From Bacteroidales bacterium (GTDB lineage Bacteria; Bacteroidota; Bacteroidia; Bacteroidales; JAIOZK01), in assembly GCA_021740625.1 (NCBI GenBank), contig JAIOZK010000002.1, positions 1 to 64,000 on the forward strand: a stretch of DNA of 64,000 nucleotides, written 5' to 3'. Both the position numbers and the translations under genes were made by a program. The notes under the pieces are model-generated. The model did no database searches, had not been told where the DNA came from, and saw nothing but the letters and a program-made list of their open reading frames with translations. Positions 1 to 9,985 of this stretch are shown here, one piece after another. Each line of letters opens with the position of its first letter. Position 1 is the first letter of the stretch.

Positions 1-3000
1 CCGAAATCCCAGAACCAGTCGGTGATGTTTGTAGTGGAAGAGCCCGAGAAGCTGAAGGGCAGCTCGGCACAGATGGTATCATTGCCGGGAATAACTGAAA
101 TAGATGCCAAGGGCAGTTCATTCACCAGGACCTGTTGTGTGATGGAATCCACGCAGCCTTCAGCATTTGTAAGTGTCAGTTTAACATTGTAAGTTCCGGC
201 AGATGAATAACTATAGAGCGGATTTTGCACGCTGGCGGTTCCACCATCCCCGAAATCCCACTCCCAGGTACTGATGGTGGTTGTATTGTCATTTTGCCCG
301 TTGAACTGCAAAGCCTCATTCACGCAGATATTAGTGGCAGGCAGGTAGGAGAAGGAAGGTTCTGGCAGTGAGTCCAGGGTGAGGATCATGAAGGAGGTGT
401 CGTGCTGGCAGGGTGCATTGGAATAGGCGATCAGATATAAAGGAACGGGTCCTTCCTCACCGGGGCCGGGGGTATAAACCGGAAGTAGAGTGGTGGGATC
501 ATCAAAGCTTCCTGTTCCGCCTTGCCATAGCAGGGATTCATAGCTTATTGCAGAGGGCTGTGTCGAGGAATTCGAAAAATCGAAAGCTTGGGCTTCACAA
601 ATGCTTTCATTTGAACCTGCATCTGCATCAGCAGGTTGATAAACAATAAGTTCGTGACTTACTTCTTTGGTGCAAACAGATAAGCTTACATTGAATGTAT
701 CAAATATTGAATAAATATGCCAAACATTTTGACCTGTATCAACCACACCATCACCAAAATTCCATATCCACTCTGTAAATCCAACACCTACATCACTAAT
801 GCCATTGAAAAAAACTGTATCATTCAGGCAGCTCGGGTGCTGATTCATTGTAAAATCTATCTCCGGATCCAGAATTTCTACTGAATGTATTATGGTATCA
901 CTGCAACCGTCATCATTGCTAACGACTAATTCAACATAGTAAGTTCCGGCATCATCAAAGGAATGATTGACATTTTGTCCGGTGGCCGAAGAACCATCAT
1001 CAAAATCCCAATTCCATTGAATAATGTCAACGCTTCCTGTTGCATCAAAATTCATTATCTCTCCGACACAGGATGTATCATTTGGATTAATTGTAAAATC
1101 TCCGGTAGGGTTGGGAAAAACACTGATCATGCTTGTAGAAGTGTCATGACATCCTGCATTATTGGTAACCATCAGGCTAACCAGGTACTGTCCGCTTAAG
1201 GGATAATTATGGTTAATGTTTTGCCCGGATCCATTTGTACCATCATCAAAATCCCAATACCATGAAACTATGTTTGTTGTGCTATTTCCTGTAAGTAACA
1301 GGCTTGTATTTGCACAAACCTCAGTTGAAGGGCTCACAAGGATACTTGATACAGGACTTTCATGAATTACAAAATTATGGATTGCTGAATCCGAACATCC
1401 ATTCGAACTTGTTACGATGAGTTTAACATCGAAATTGCCTGCATTTGTAAATACATGAGATGGGTTTTGATTCGTTGAAGAGTTCCCATCCCCAAAATCC
1501 CAGAACCAGTTAACGATATTTGGAGCGCTTGTATCCTGAAAAAATAATGTGGTGTTGCTACAAACAGTATCTTCAGGCAAATATGAATATCCAGCTTCAG
1601 GACTATTCAATATGGTTAATGTCATTGAAGAAGTATCATTATCGCAAAATTCACTATAAGCAACTAATGTAAGTGTAACTGCACCGGTTTCTGTTGTTCC
1701 TGGGGTATATGCAGGTAAAAGCAGGGTTGGATCATTAAATACTCCTGTTCCGCCATACCAAGATAATGAATCATAATCTTGTGCAGACGGCAAAATGCTG
1801 GAGTTGCTGAAATCATATGTATTGCCCTCACAAACGGATTCATCAGAACCTGCATTGGCTTCAGGCAATGGTATTTCAGTTATATTAACAGTATCCGAAC
1901 TGGCACAACCATGGATATCCATTACTTCAACGTAATATTGACCACCATTTGTAACCGTGAATATTGAATCAGAACTATTGTCATTCCAGTTATAATAAGT
2001 AAACTGGTTTCCTGGATCAAGTATAATTGAATCATTGTTGCAAAAACTTTGATTTCCGCCGAGGTCTGCTTCAATTGTTTGAAATGCGATGTAATTATAA
2101 TTATCTATTTGATTTGGTATTTTGTGGCGTGTTCCTTCAGATACATCAATATTAGGTTGACTTGGTGTAGAAAGGTCTACATATCCGGGTGTTAAACTGT
2201 GAGGCAGGGGTTGGTTCGGTTGGGGGATAACATAGTATATGTTGGTATCTCTTTTCAGAAAATGAAAATTATCGTCAAATCCATTCGAAACAGCAGAAAT
2301 AAGATAATATTCACCATCATGTGCTGATAAAGGACCGCCCTGCCCAGTACTACTATTAAATGTTCCAGGAGGAATTTGCACCTGCATTCTGACATTGTAT
2401 GGATATGTAGCAGGATTTGAATATTCTCCTATATCAATTTGAGCTATATATGAAGCATTCGTCATACCTGTAGCTGCATGGCCGCCCTGTCCAAGATAAA
2501 GATATCTTCCATCGGGACTGAAATCAAGCGGTGCTAGTTTTTTATCAAAATTGCTGAGAAACCCAAGTCCATTGATGGTGGAGGCCTGACTTACAGGCAT
2601 AGGTGTGGTGAAATAATTGGGGTCTGGTTCGAGGATTAGTTCTGAACCAATGATTGATTGGTAGGAGGATGGATTGTTGTTGAAATTATTTGCATCGAAT
2701 ATGATTGCATCTATTGTATTGCTTGATTCGTTCCTTGTTGTAATTCCAACCCTGTTTCCGTCTTTGCTAACTTCAAGGTATGATCCGGATATTGTAAGAT
2801 ACCACCAGGGCGCATAAACTTCTCCGGTATTTGCGTCGAAATCAATACCATTTTCTGTAATCAAGAATCTATCTAATGAAAGTGAATCATTATTTGCACT
2901 TCTTCTGCATGCATACAGGTAGTAATTATCGCTTCCTGTGATTTTGGTTGCTTCCTTTCCCATCATATATGTGTAAGCAGTACCATTTGCCTTCAATTCT

Positions 3001-3527
3001 TCATCTCTTTCATGAATAATTATATTTTGCGGAGTATATTCCACCCGCGTATATAGTATTTCTGCTGGGGTATAGGAGCCGGATCCCCCCGGAGCTCCAT
3101 TGTCGGTTTTCCACTTTTTATAGATAATATACCATTGGTTGGGTGTGTTTGGAATATTTACTACGACTGTTTCAGAATCACCTTTATCACTATTTAGGCC
3201 TGGGCCGTTCGGTGTGGTATCATTTAAAATCGGAACCCCATTTGGAGAATATAAAAACAGATTGTTTGGTGTATTTGCTAAGCCGCTGTGAACGACAAGG
3301 AAAATTAAATTACCACACAGGTCTATTCCTGCGTTGGAAGCACCAGGAAATGAAGGTGCACTGTTTGGAACAATATGATTCGTTGGCGGATTGGTTCTCC
3401 AATCCACATATTGCCAGCCATCATCGCAATCAGCTACTTGTGTCCATATTGGCAGGCCAGTTGTATCCTGGCCAATTACTAATATTGGCAGGAAAATAAA
3501 AACCAGCAGTTTGATACTACATTTCAC
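1..3527 (-). CDS. Large secreted multi-PKD protein, 3' end outside the window
   Basis: An open frame runs from a GTG at 3527 off the left edge, giving about 1175 residues without the C-terminus. I chose GTG because it directly begins a signal peptide (MKCSIKLLVFIFLPILVIGQ, about 1-20) and an in-frame stop lies four codons upstream. Residues about 20-450 look like a beta-propeller (for example LAPLDFSPDGRYLYL). A cysteine-containing Ig-like stretch follows (about 480-545). After that come repeated PKD domains with WDFGDG cores, encoded near 1490, 1237, 1000, 760, 250 and 1. Two roughly 80-residue blocks (about 550-640 and 960-1050) are near-duplicates of each other, with ADAGS/ANAGS starts and YTPG cores. 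PKD proteins of this kind are usually exported by the T9SS and act in adhesion or polymer binding. The sorting domain itself would lie outside the window. The substrate is unknown. Confidence 0.88.
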   Translation of the reverse strand, partial: MKCSIKLLVFIFLPILVIGQDTTGLPIWTQVADCDDGWQYVDWRTNPPTNHIVPNSAPSFPGASNAGIDLCGNLIFLVVHSGLANTPNNLFLYSPNGVPILNDTTPNGPGLNSDKGDSETVVVNIPNTPNQWYIIYKKWKTDNGAPGGSGSYTPAEILYTRVEYTPQNIIIHERDEELKANGTAYTYMMGKEATKITGSDNYYLYACRRSANNDSLSLDRFLITENGIDFDANTGEVYAPWWYLTISGSYLEVSKDGNRVGITTRNESSNTIDAIIFDANNFNNNPSSYQSIIGSELILEPDPNYFTTPMPVSQASTINGLGFLSNFDKKLAPLDFSPDGRYLYLGQGGHAATGMTNASYIAQIDIGEYSNPATYPYNVRMQVQIPPGTFNSSTGQGGPLSAHDGEYYLISAVSNGFDDNFHFLKRDTNIYYVIPQPNQPLPHSLTPGYVDLSTPSQPNIDVSEGTRHKIPNQIDNYNYIAFQTIEADLGGNQSFCNNDSIILDPGNQFTYYNWNDNSSDSIFTVTNGGQYYVEVMDIHGCASSDTVNITEIPLPEANAGSDESVCEGNTYDFSNSSILPSAQDYDSLSWYGGTGVFNDPTLLLPAYTPGTTETGAVTLTLVAYSEFCDNDTSSMTLTILNSPEAGYSYLPEDTVCSNTTLFFQDTSAPNIVNWFWDFGDGNSSTNQNPSHVFTNAGNFDVKLIVTSSNGCSDSAIHNFVIHESPVSSILVSPSTEVCANTSLLLTGNSTTNIVSWYWDFDDGTNGSGQNINHNYPLSGQYLVSLMVTNNAGCHDTSTSMISVFPNPTGDFTINPNDTSCVGEIMNFDATGSVDIIQWNWDFDDGSSATGQNVNHSFDDAGTYYVELVVSNDDGCSDTIIHSVEILDPEIDFTMNQHPSCLNDTVFFNGISDVGVGFTEWIWNFGDGVVDTGQNVWHIYSIFDTFNVSLSVCTKEVSHELIVYQPADADAGSNESICEAQAFDFSNSSTQPSAISYESLLWQGGTGSFDDPTTLLPVYTPGPGEEGPVPLYLIAYSNAPCQHDTSFMILTLDSLPEPSFSYLPATNICVNEALQFNGQNDNTTTISTWEWDFGDGGTASVQNPLYSYSSAGTYNVKLTLTNAEGCVDSITQQVLVNELPLASISVIPGNDTICAELPFSFSGSSTTNITDWFWDF

Positions 3528-3703
3528 GGTCAAGATTCAGGTTTTGATTAACATTTTATGAATGACATATCCAGATTCTGAAAAGTTGCATTTAAAAAAA
3601 ATCACATAAATAATGTTTTATTCAATAATATGATCTTTGCACGAATCATCATTAACAAGAAATGGATAAGGATATTCATTTTAAATAATCAAGTAGTGCG
3701 TAA

Positions 3704-6139
3704 TTATTGCTTAATTAATCTTTTTTGATCCGATAATACATCAGAAGTTATTTTAATTAAATAAAATCCTCTGGGCAAATCAGAAATATCTAATTTAGAA
3801 AGTTTTTCACAAGTTTGATAACTTTGCATAAGCTGTCCCTTTATATTAAATATTTTAACAAAAGTATTTTTTTTGATATTTTGTGTGATTGTTATCAAAT
3901 TTGTAGCAGGATTTGGGAAGATTGTGTATTCTTCAATGTTAGTTCCTGTTTCAACCTTCAGGCTATCACAACTTGTATAAAATCCCAATTCATTTTCTAT
4001 CGTTAAACAAATCTTATAAGTTCCAGCATTTTCATATTGATGAATCGGATGCATTTCATTGGAGGTATTACCATCCCCAAAATCCCAGAAACAGCCAAGA
4101 ACACTATTGCTTAAATTATGGAACAGGAATACTCCCTTTTCATATGAAACTGAAAAATTTGATAAGGGTAGCGGCGCAAGATATATGCTGTCACAAAACA
4201 TTTCCGATCCACATTCATTAAATGCAGTGAGGCAAACGTTGTAATATCCAATTGAATCATAGGTATGGACTGGGTCTTTCTCGGTTGAGATATGTCCGTC
4301 TCCAAATTCCCAGTAAAAGCTAATTGCTGTATCTGTCATGTTAGTGAAGTATACATCGTATAAATTAATATTAGCACTGAATGCTGTATTGGGAGGTTCA
4401 CAAATGATCACACTATCGCAAAAGATATCAATGCCACAAAGATTAGCTGCTATTAAACAAGCATAATATTTTCCATTTTTTTGATAATCATATTCAGGAT
4501 TTAATTCACTAGAATAATTACCGTCACCAAAATCCCAATAGAATGTATCAGCATTTGCTGCAAGATTTCTGAAATATGCTATTGTTGAATCTGCTGTATA
4601 GTAAAAATCAGATTGGACATCAGGGCAAACTAAAACTGTATCAATAATTGTATCGGAATTACAATTATTAGAGACAATTAAGCTTGTGATATAGTACCCC
4701 TGTGATTTATATGAATGTACCGGATGCTTTTCAGTTGAAGTTTCCCCATCACCAAAATCCCATTCATAATCAATTGCATTAACTGAAAAGTTTTCAAAAG
4801 TAACCGTTAATTCATCTTTTGTATAATCGAAGCCGGCAATTGGTTGATTTTGAATGGCGTTATAGATACTGTCTATTTCTAAGGCGGAAAGTGCTTTGTG
4901 CCAATAGGTAAGCTCGTCAATTTTACCATCAAAATATTTGGTTACTACATTGCAGTCCTTTGCCCCGATTCGACCCGCCTGATCAGAATAGGCAATATCA
5001 GGATTTGTATTTCCACCATGATAAGTGCCTGTATCCTCAATTGCATTTATATAAATCTTCATGTCGTTTGGTGCCAGAAAAACAGCCGAGATGTGAAACC
5101 ATTCCCCAGTATTTATATCCACTGTTGTTGCTTTGTTCCTCCTGCTTGCTGGACTGACAATACCGCCATTGCCGTAGCCTATTCCGATCCTTTCTGAACT
5201 GAGACAGCTTATCCATACTCCTGTGTAATAATCTTCCAGGAAGTCATTGGTGAATATTCCCCTGTTAATGTTTTCGGGGAATTCATCAATGTATACCCAG
5301 CTTGTTACAGATATTGGAAATTGTGGTTTAAGCATGTTATCATTGGGCAGTTCGATATAATCATCATTTCCATCCAGATCATAAGCACTGTTTATATTAC
5401 CACAACGATCAACTGTTAAGGTACAACCACTGGGTAGTCCATGAAATCCGTTTCCGCTTGCGTCATTCGCGTTCCCTTCAATGGGATAATAAAGAAGTAA
5501 GTCATTTGAGGCAGGTGCTTCGTCATATGTAACAATCAGTTTAGGATGTGCGCTGCTGTCGGGATGATCACTTGATGCAAAATTCATCCTTCGATAGTGT
5601 TCTTCCAGTTGCAAAATGATCATGAATCCGTGATTATTGTCTGGGTAAGCGACCATATCCTGCACCATATCGGTAACGTCAATTTCATAATCCTGCAGCG
5701 AATGGGATGAGGCAGGAATGTATATCTGCCCTTCTTCTGTTGCAGCAGGTTGTGTTTCCCACAAAATATTCTCTTCGCTCCAGGCTTCTGTTACCCTGCG
5801 GAGCCAGCATTCATTACTACCGGTAAGTTGGGAGTGATTACCGGAAGGCATGGGCTGAGCGGTATACAAGCATAATCTTGCATCTTGAATCTGAACGGAA
5901 TCGGGTATGAAAGTAAGATCAAATTCAATAAAGCTTCTGACTTCACCTGGGGTACCACCGAAAGTCCACGCATTGGCAATGAATTCTTGTGATAAACCAG
6001 GATCCCAAAGATTCAAGCTGTTAACCTTAGCATCTTTTCCTTCAGTGGCATGTGGTTGAAGCTCAACTGTTATCTGTCCGTAAGAAATAAATACAGAAAC
6101 AAACAGGAATTCTACTACAAGCAGGGTGAGTTTTTTCAT
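3704..6139 (-). CDS. Secreted DNRLRE/LamG/PKD protein with T9SS sorting domain
   Basis: This 811-residue protein starts with a signal peptide (about 1-21). A DNRLRE/CBM96-like beta-sandwich follows (about 30-205, with RSFIEFDLT and the SSAHPKLIVTY ending). Next is a LamG/concanavalin-like domain (about 215-430, with GNDDYIELP and DGKIDELTYWHKALS). Four PKD domains then occupy about 435-725, each with a WDFGDG or WEFGDG core. The C-terminal 75 residues (YTIFPNPATN to the end) form a type A T9SS sorting domain. It is therefore expected to be exported and anchored or released at the cell surface. The architecture suggests binding to or acting on a glycan or other polymer, but no catalytic domain is visible. 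It lies upstream of the other PKD protein in the same orientation, 176 bases apart, with no gene between them. Confidence 0.9.
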   Translation of the reverse strand: MKKLTLLVVEFLFVSVFISYGQITVELQPHATEGKDAKVNSLNLWDPGLSQEFIANAWTFGGTPGEVRSFIEFDLTFIPDSVQIQDARLCLYTAQPMPSGNHSQLTGSNECWLRRVTEAWSEENILWETQPAATEEGQIYIPASSHSLQDYEIDVTDMVQDMVAYPDNNHGFMIILQLEEHYRRMNFASSDHPDSSAHPKLIVTYDEAPASNDLLLYYPIEGNANDASGNGFHGLPSGCTLTVDRCGNINSAYDLDGNDDYIELPNDNMLKPQFPISVTSWVYIDEFPENINRGIFTNDFLEDYYTGVWISCLSSERIGIGYGNGGIVSPASRRNKATTVDINTGEWFHISAVFLAPNDMKIYINAIEDTGTYHGGNTNPDIAYSDQAGRIGAKDCNVVTKYFDGKIDELTYWHKALSALEIDSIYNAIQNQPIAGFDYTKDELTVTFENFSVNAIDYEWDFGDGETSTEKHPVHSYKSQGYYITSLIVSNNCNSDTIIDTVLVCPDVQSDFYYTADSTIAYFRNLAANADTFYWDFGDGNYSSELNPEYDYQKNGKYYACLIAANLCGIDIFCDSVIICEPPNTAFSANINLYDVYFTNMTDTAISFYWEFGDGHISTEKDPVHTYDSIGYYNVCLTAFNECGSEMFCDSIYLAPLPLSNFSVSYEKGVFLFHNLSNSVLGCFWDFGDGNTSNEMHPIHQYENAGTYKICLTIENELGFYTSCDSLKVETGTNIEEYTIFPNPATNLITITQNIKKNTFVKIFNIKGQLMQSYQTCEKLSKLDISDLPRGFYLIKITSDVLSDQKRLIKQ

Positions 6140-6165
6140 GATTTGAGTTTTGGTTCTTCAATGGG

Positions 6166-6196
6166 TAAATGTATTAAATAAATTTAGTTATAACAA
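6166..6196 (-). promoter_or_regulatory. Bacteroidota-type promoter for the DNRLRE/PKD gene
   Basis: On the minus strand a TTG (-33) is followed after 20 bases by TACATTTA, seven of eight matches to the phylum's -7 box TAnnTTTG. It lies about 30 bases upstream of the ATG at 6139. Seen by eye only. Confidence 0.5.
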
Positions 6197-6258
6197 TAAT
6201 TTGTAATTTTTTATAATCAAATGATCAAAATAACAATTATGATTAATGATTCCTGACT

Positions 6259-7200
6259 TTAGCTGATCCCCCGCCCCCTCCGCTTTGCATCATGTATGCT
6301 TGCATTCAATTCAAAGCCGATCAGGATGGTGATCATGTTGAAGTTCACCCAGAGCATCAGTATGATGATGGTACCAAGAGAACCGTATAATTTATTGTAT
6401 TGGCTGAAATTATCGATGTAAATATTAAATCCCAAAATGAACAAGAAGGCAAGGAAGGTTGCAAAGGTCGAGCCCGGTGAGAAAAAATGGAATTCCTTAC
6501 GTTTGGCCGGGGCCAGGTAGTAAACTGTTGAAATGGCCAGGAAAACCATGATGAAAGTGAATGCCCATTTCCCGAACAGGATCAGCGTCTGTGTCCATGT
6601 TTTTTGTATCAGGCCCTGTTCCACCAGGTAGTCCAGAACAAAATTTGTTGAAATCAGCAAAGTCATGGATATGATGATCAGCAGGGAGATGATGATGACC
6701 AGCAGTATAGAGATCAGCCTTACTTTCATGTTGGACCTTGTTTCTATGGTGTGGGCCGTTCTGTTGAAGGCTTTCATCAGTCCCATCATACCATTGGTAG
6801 CAAAAAACAGTGAGAGTACGAAACCCAGCGACAGCAAGCCCTTGTTGTTTCTGCTGATGATGCCCTGTATCGTGTCATGCACTGTGTTGAATGCATCTTC
6901 AGGCATGGCCCTGCTGAGGGTGTTCATGATGGTTCCCTGCAGGTTCTCCACCGGGAAGTAGGGGATGAGGGTGAAAAAGAAAAGTATGGCCGGAAAGATG
7001 GCCAGTAGGAATGAGTATGATACCGCATTGGCCCTCGAAATGAGCGAGCTTTGCTGAATGCCTTTGAAGAAAAACTCAATGACATCATACAATGGAATGC
7101 CCGACATACCTGGTATGACAATTTTTCGGGCCAGTTTGACCGCCTTCTGCTGAATGATTCTCCAGCCTTTCTTTAACTTTTGTGTGGTATCCCGGAACAT
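6259..7200 (-). CDS. YihY/BrkB-family inner membrane protein
   Basis: The 313-residue protein has about six hydrophobic segments between residues 60 and 300. It carries motifs typical of the YihY/UPF0761 (formerly RNase BN) family: ANAVSYSFLLAIFPAILFF near residue 60, and LYGSLGTIIILMLWVNFN plus IGFELNA near the C-terminus. The family's biochemical role is not settled; an old RNase BN assignment has been withdrawn. The start codon follows the nadC stop codon directly with no spacer, so it is almost certainly translated from the nadC mRNA. The charged N-terminal 30 residues and the C-terminal tail are probably cytoplasmic. Confidence 0.88.
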   Translation of the reverse strand: MFRDTTQKLKKGWRIIQQKAVKLARKIVIPGMSGIPLYDVIEFFFKGIQQSSLISRANAVSYSFLLAIFPAILFFFTLIPYFPVENLQGTIMNTLSRAMPEDAFNTVHDTIQGIISRNNKGLLSLGFVLSLFFATNGMMGLMKAFNRTAHTIETRSNMKVRLISILLVIIISLLIIISMTLLISTNFVLDYLVEQGLIQKTWTQTLILFGKWAFTFIMVFLAISTVYYLAPAKRKEFHFFSPGSTFATFLAFLFILGFNIYIDNFSQYNKLYGSLGTIIILMLWVNFNMITILIGFELNASIHDAKRRGRGIS

Positions 7201-8040
7201 TTAATAATGAATAGCTTTCAAACTCATGTCAAGACTTTTGATCTGATGCGTCAGGGCACCCATTGAAATGAAATCAACCCCGGTTTCTGCGTATGCCCTG
7301 GCATTATCGATACTGATTCCGCCGGAAGCTTCTGTTTCAAAGCGCTTATCAATGATCTCAACGGCTTTGCGCAGGTCTTCCAGCTCGAAATTATCGAGCA
7401 TGATGCGGTCTATCTGACCAATGGCGAGTACTTCGTGTAATTCTTCAAAACTGCGAACCTCTATTTCAACTTTTAGGTTCTTCTTGTTTTTATTCAGGTA
7501 TTTTTTGACGGAATTTACCGCAGCTTCGATTCCTCCTGCAAAATCAATGTGATTATCCTTGATCATGATCATGTCGTATAAACCCATGCGATGATTATAA
7601 CCACCTCCAATTCTTACCGCTTCCTTCTCAAAATAACGCATGTTGGGTGTGGTTTTACGTGTATCAAGTATTTTGGTGTTCAGACCTTTAAGTTTTTGAG
7701 CAACCTGGTGTGTGAAGCTTGCAATACCAGACATACGCTGTAGATAATTCAATGCGAGCCGCTCCCCGGAAAGGATGCTGTGAACCTTTCCTTCAACAAC
7801 AAAACCGATGTCTCCCGGATTTACTGCAGCACCGTCTTTCAGGAATTTTTTTATCCTGATATTTTTATCCAGTTGTTGAAATACCATAATGGCAATTTCA
7901 ATTCCGGCAATTATACCTTTTTCCTTGATGAATAACCTGGCCTGTCCTTTTGCATCCCGGGGAATGGTCGAAAGAGATGTGTGATCACCATCTCCCAGAT
8001 CCTCTTCCAAAGCCAGTTTAATCAGTTCTTCAGCCTGCAT
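7201..8040 (-). CDS. nadC: Nicotinate-nucleotide pyrophosphorylase (carboxylating)
   Basis: NadC, 279 residues, is the usual family length. It converts quinolinate and PRPP to nicotinate mononucleotide, CO2 and PPi in de novo NAD synthesis. Visible landmarks are the N-terminal EEDLGDGDHTS, the active-site stretch LDTRKTTPNMR near residue 145, GGYNHRMGL and KDNH just after it, EIEVRSFEE, IMLDN, and the phosphate-binding end EASGGI with SMGALTH. It sits between the DUF4783 gene (14-base gap) and the YihY gene (abutting), so the three form one minus-strand operon. No nadA or nadB is present in the window. Confidence 0.96.
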   Translation of the reverse strand: MQAEELIKLALEEDLGDGDHTSLSTIPRDAKGQARLFIKEKGIIAGIEIAIMVFQQLDKNIRIKKFLKDGAAVNPGDIGFVVEGKVHSILSGERLALNYLQRMSGIASFTHQVAQKLKGLNTKILDTRKTTPNMRYFEKEAVRIGGGYNHRMGLYDMIMIKDNHIDFAGGIEAAVNSVKKYLNKNKKNLKVEIEVRSFEELHEVLAIGQIDRIMLDNFELEDLRKAVEIIDKRFETEASGGISIDNARAYAETGVDFISMGALTHQIKSLDMSLKAIHY

Positions 8041-8054
8041 AATTTCTGCCCGGT

Positions 8055-8453
8055 TTATTGTTTTTCAAAATGAATGATATGGATAAGATATTGTGAACCC
8101 TCGCTTTTCAGGAGAAAATATGTCCGCATTTTCCCTTTGTCGTAGGAATACTCGCCGATTGCATATTTTGCCCCATTGTTTGAAGAACCTTTGTGTTTGA
8201 TTCGAAAATCCCTGGCCGGATACTCTTTAAAAAAATCCCGGAAGATATAACGGGCCTGAACCCTGCTGTAGGTCCCTTCATTCCCGGGTATGCTTATTTC
8301 TACCATATCCCTGAAATAATCATGTAGCTGTTCGTGGTCGGATTGTTTCAAAGCTGTCGATATCTTATCAAGATCTTTGTCATAATCCTGCGCGATCAGC
8401 AAGCATGCAGGCAGGCTTAATATGATAGTCATCAGAATAATCCTGATTTTCAT
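8055..8453 (-). CDS. DUF4783 exported protein
   Basis: This 132-residue protein begins with a cleavable signal peptide (about 1-21, ending LIAQ). The mature part is one small alpha+beta domain with an NTF2-like look: LDKISTALKQSDHEQL, then ARYIFRDFFKEYPARDF, and a C-terminal strand pair. It matches the DUF4783 family of Bacteroidota, whose function is unknown. It is the first gene of the DUF4783-nadC-yihY unit. The close coupling with nadC suggests shared transcription rather than a shown functional link. Confidence 0.8.
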   Translation of the reverse strand: MKIRIILMTIILSLPACLLIAQDYDKDLDKISTALKQSDHEQLHDYFRDMVEISIPGNEGTYSRVQARYIFRDFFKEYPARDFRIKHKGSSNNGAKYAIGEYSYDKGKMRTYFLLKSEGSQYLIHIIHFEKQ

Positions 8454-8481
8454 GTTATATGATTTTTCATGTGTATAATTA

Positions 8482-8489
8482 CAAATGTA
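8482..8489 (-). promoter_or_regulatory. -7 box upstream of the DUF4783-nadC-yihY operon
   Basis: The minus strand reads TACATTTG, an exact match to TAnnTTTG, about 30 bases before the ATG at 8453. No well-spaced -33 TTG is seen. Confidence 0.4.
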
Positions 8490-8564
8490 GTACTTTATTT
8501 TTTTAATAAGTTTGCTGGATTAAATGTAAAATTCTATGTCATTTTCTTTATTTTTATCAGGAAT

Positions 8565-9290
8565 ATGAAAAAGATATATCAATTTATTATTTTGGGTTTA
8601 CTGATCACAGGAATGCTTCATTCCTGCGGACAGGACAAAAAAAATAAACAAAACGAGGGTGAAAACTTTCAGGAGCAAATGGAAGGATTTTCCGAATCCA
8701 TGGAAGATATTGATGAAACCATGGAACTTGTAGATTTTCTGAACAATAAACTGAAACAGATTGAACAAAAAGTGGCTGAGGGCGAGCTTAGCCCGGAAGA
8801 AGGCCAATACCTGGCCAATGAATTGAATGAAAAATACAGGCGTGAAATTGCAAGAAGATCCAACCTAAACCCGGCAACAAATTTACCCACATGGGCCAAA
8901 GAACTTGGACTTCTTGAACCCAAGGGCATGGTTCTCGATCATGATTTCTCGAAAAAAACTTCTGTAAATAATGAAACAGAAGGTTTTAACTCCATCAAAC
9001 TGGTTTTCAAGGGAGACTATAATACCGCCCTGAACCAGGCCAGGCTGATTGCCGAGAATGCTGGAATCCCAATGAGTAAGGAATACGCCAAAGCCTACGA
9101 AATGGCTGAAAAATACCCCTCTGCCAGGGAAAAAATAAAAGGTGTATCCTATATGAATTACGAACTTGGTGAAACCGGGCTGGATCATAAGATATCAATT
9201 AATGTAGATGAGAATGGCAAACTGACGATCATTGCCGTAAATGAACAACAAAGAAAAAAATACCTGGAAAGGGTCAGGGAAAAATCATGA
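8565..9290 (+). CDS. Lipoprotein of unknown function
   Basis: I start this gene at the ATG at 8565, giving 241 residues. The frame is open further upstream, but here it begins MKKIYQF and runs into a lipobox (GMLHSC, cysteine near residue 18), which indicates an outer- or inner-membrane lipoprotein. Residues about 20-95 are highly charged and probably coiled coil (QEQMEGFSESMEDIDETMEL and following). The C-terminal half is a mixed alpha/beta region with no motif I recognise. Its last bases overlap the start of the SDR gene by four bases (ATGA), indicating translational coupling. An exact -7 match TAAGTTTG lies at 8507-8514. Confidence 0.75.
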   Translation: MKKIYQFIILGLLITGMLHSCGQDKKNKQNEGENFQEQMEGFSESMEDIDETMELVDFLNNKLKQIEQKVAEGELSPEEGQYLANELNEKYRREIARRSNLNPATNLPTWAKELGLLEPKGMVLDHDFSKKTSVNNETEGFNSIKLVFKGDYNTALNQARLIAENAGIPMSKEYAKAYEMAEKYPSAREKIKGVSYMNYELGETGLDHKISINVDENGKLTIIAVNEQQRKKYLERVREKS

Positions 9291-9982
9291 ACATTTTGAT
9301 TACAGGTGCCAGTAAAGGCGTAGGGTTTGAATTGGCCCTGCAGCTAGCAGAACAGGGACATGACGTGCTTGCACTGGCCAGAAGCGTCGACAGGCTGAAT
9401 GAATTGCAGAATAGATCAGAAAATGCAAATGGTAGCATCCTCGCGTTGAGTATCGACATTGTTAATGACGATCTTTCTGAAAAGCTAATCCCTGAAATTG
9501 ATAGGTACTTTGAAAAACTTGATGTGCTTGTTAACAATGCAGGTGCATTGGTCAACAAGGATTTTAACAAGCTTACAGAAGAAGACATGGATTTGATGAT
9601 GCATACCAATGTGAAAGCTCCCTTCTTTCTGATCAGGATACTTAAACCTTACCTGAAGTCAGGATCACATATCGTAAATATAGGGAGTATGGGGGGGGTC
9701 CAGGGAAGCGCCAAATTTCCAGGTCTTTCTGTATACAGTGCCAGCAAAGGTGCCCTGGCTGTTTTAACCGAATGTCTTGCTGAAGAATTCAAAGAGGAAG
9801 GTATCAAAGTGAATTGCCTGGCGCTGGGGGCAGCCCAGACTGAGATGCTGGAAAAAGCCTTTCCAGGTTACCAGGCACCACTTTCTGCAGCCAGCATGGC
9901 TGAATTTATTGCTGACTTTTCTGTTCATGGCAGCAAATATTTCAATGGAAAGATCGTTCCTGTTTCAGTTTCAACACCCTGA
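9287..9982 (+). CDS. Short-chain dehydrogenase/reductase (SDR)
   Basis: A 231-residue Rossmann-fold oxidoreductase of the classical SDR family. The nucleotide-binding glycine motif TGASKGVG lies at residues 7-14, VNNAGA near 85, a catalytic serine in NIGSMGG near 138, and the YSASK tyrosine-lysine pair near 152. The substrate cannot be read from sequence, and the C-terminal substrate loop is short. It overlaps the preceding lipoprotein gene by four bases and is followed three bases later by the RseC-like gene, so the three are one operon. Confidence 0.9.
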   Translation: MNILITGASKGVGFELALQLAEQGHDVLALARSVDRLNELQNRSENANGSILALSIDIVNDDLSEKLIPEIDRYFEKLDVLVNNAGALVNKDFNKLTEEDMDLMMHTNVKAPFFLIRILKPYLKSGSHIVNIGSMGGVQGSAKFPGLSVYSASKGALAVLTECLAEEFKEEGIKVNCLALGAAQTEMLEKAFPGYQAPLSAASMAEFIADFSVHGSKYFNGKIVPVSVSTP

Positions 9983-9985
9983 TAT

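Noticed and set aside
3528-3703. Possible small gene or terminator between the two PKD genes
   Set aside because: AT-rich sequence without a credible ORF, hairpin or promoter that I can support.
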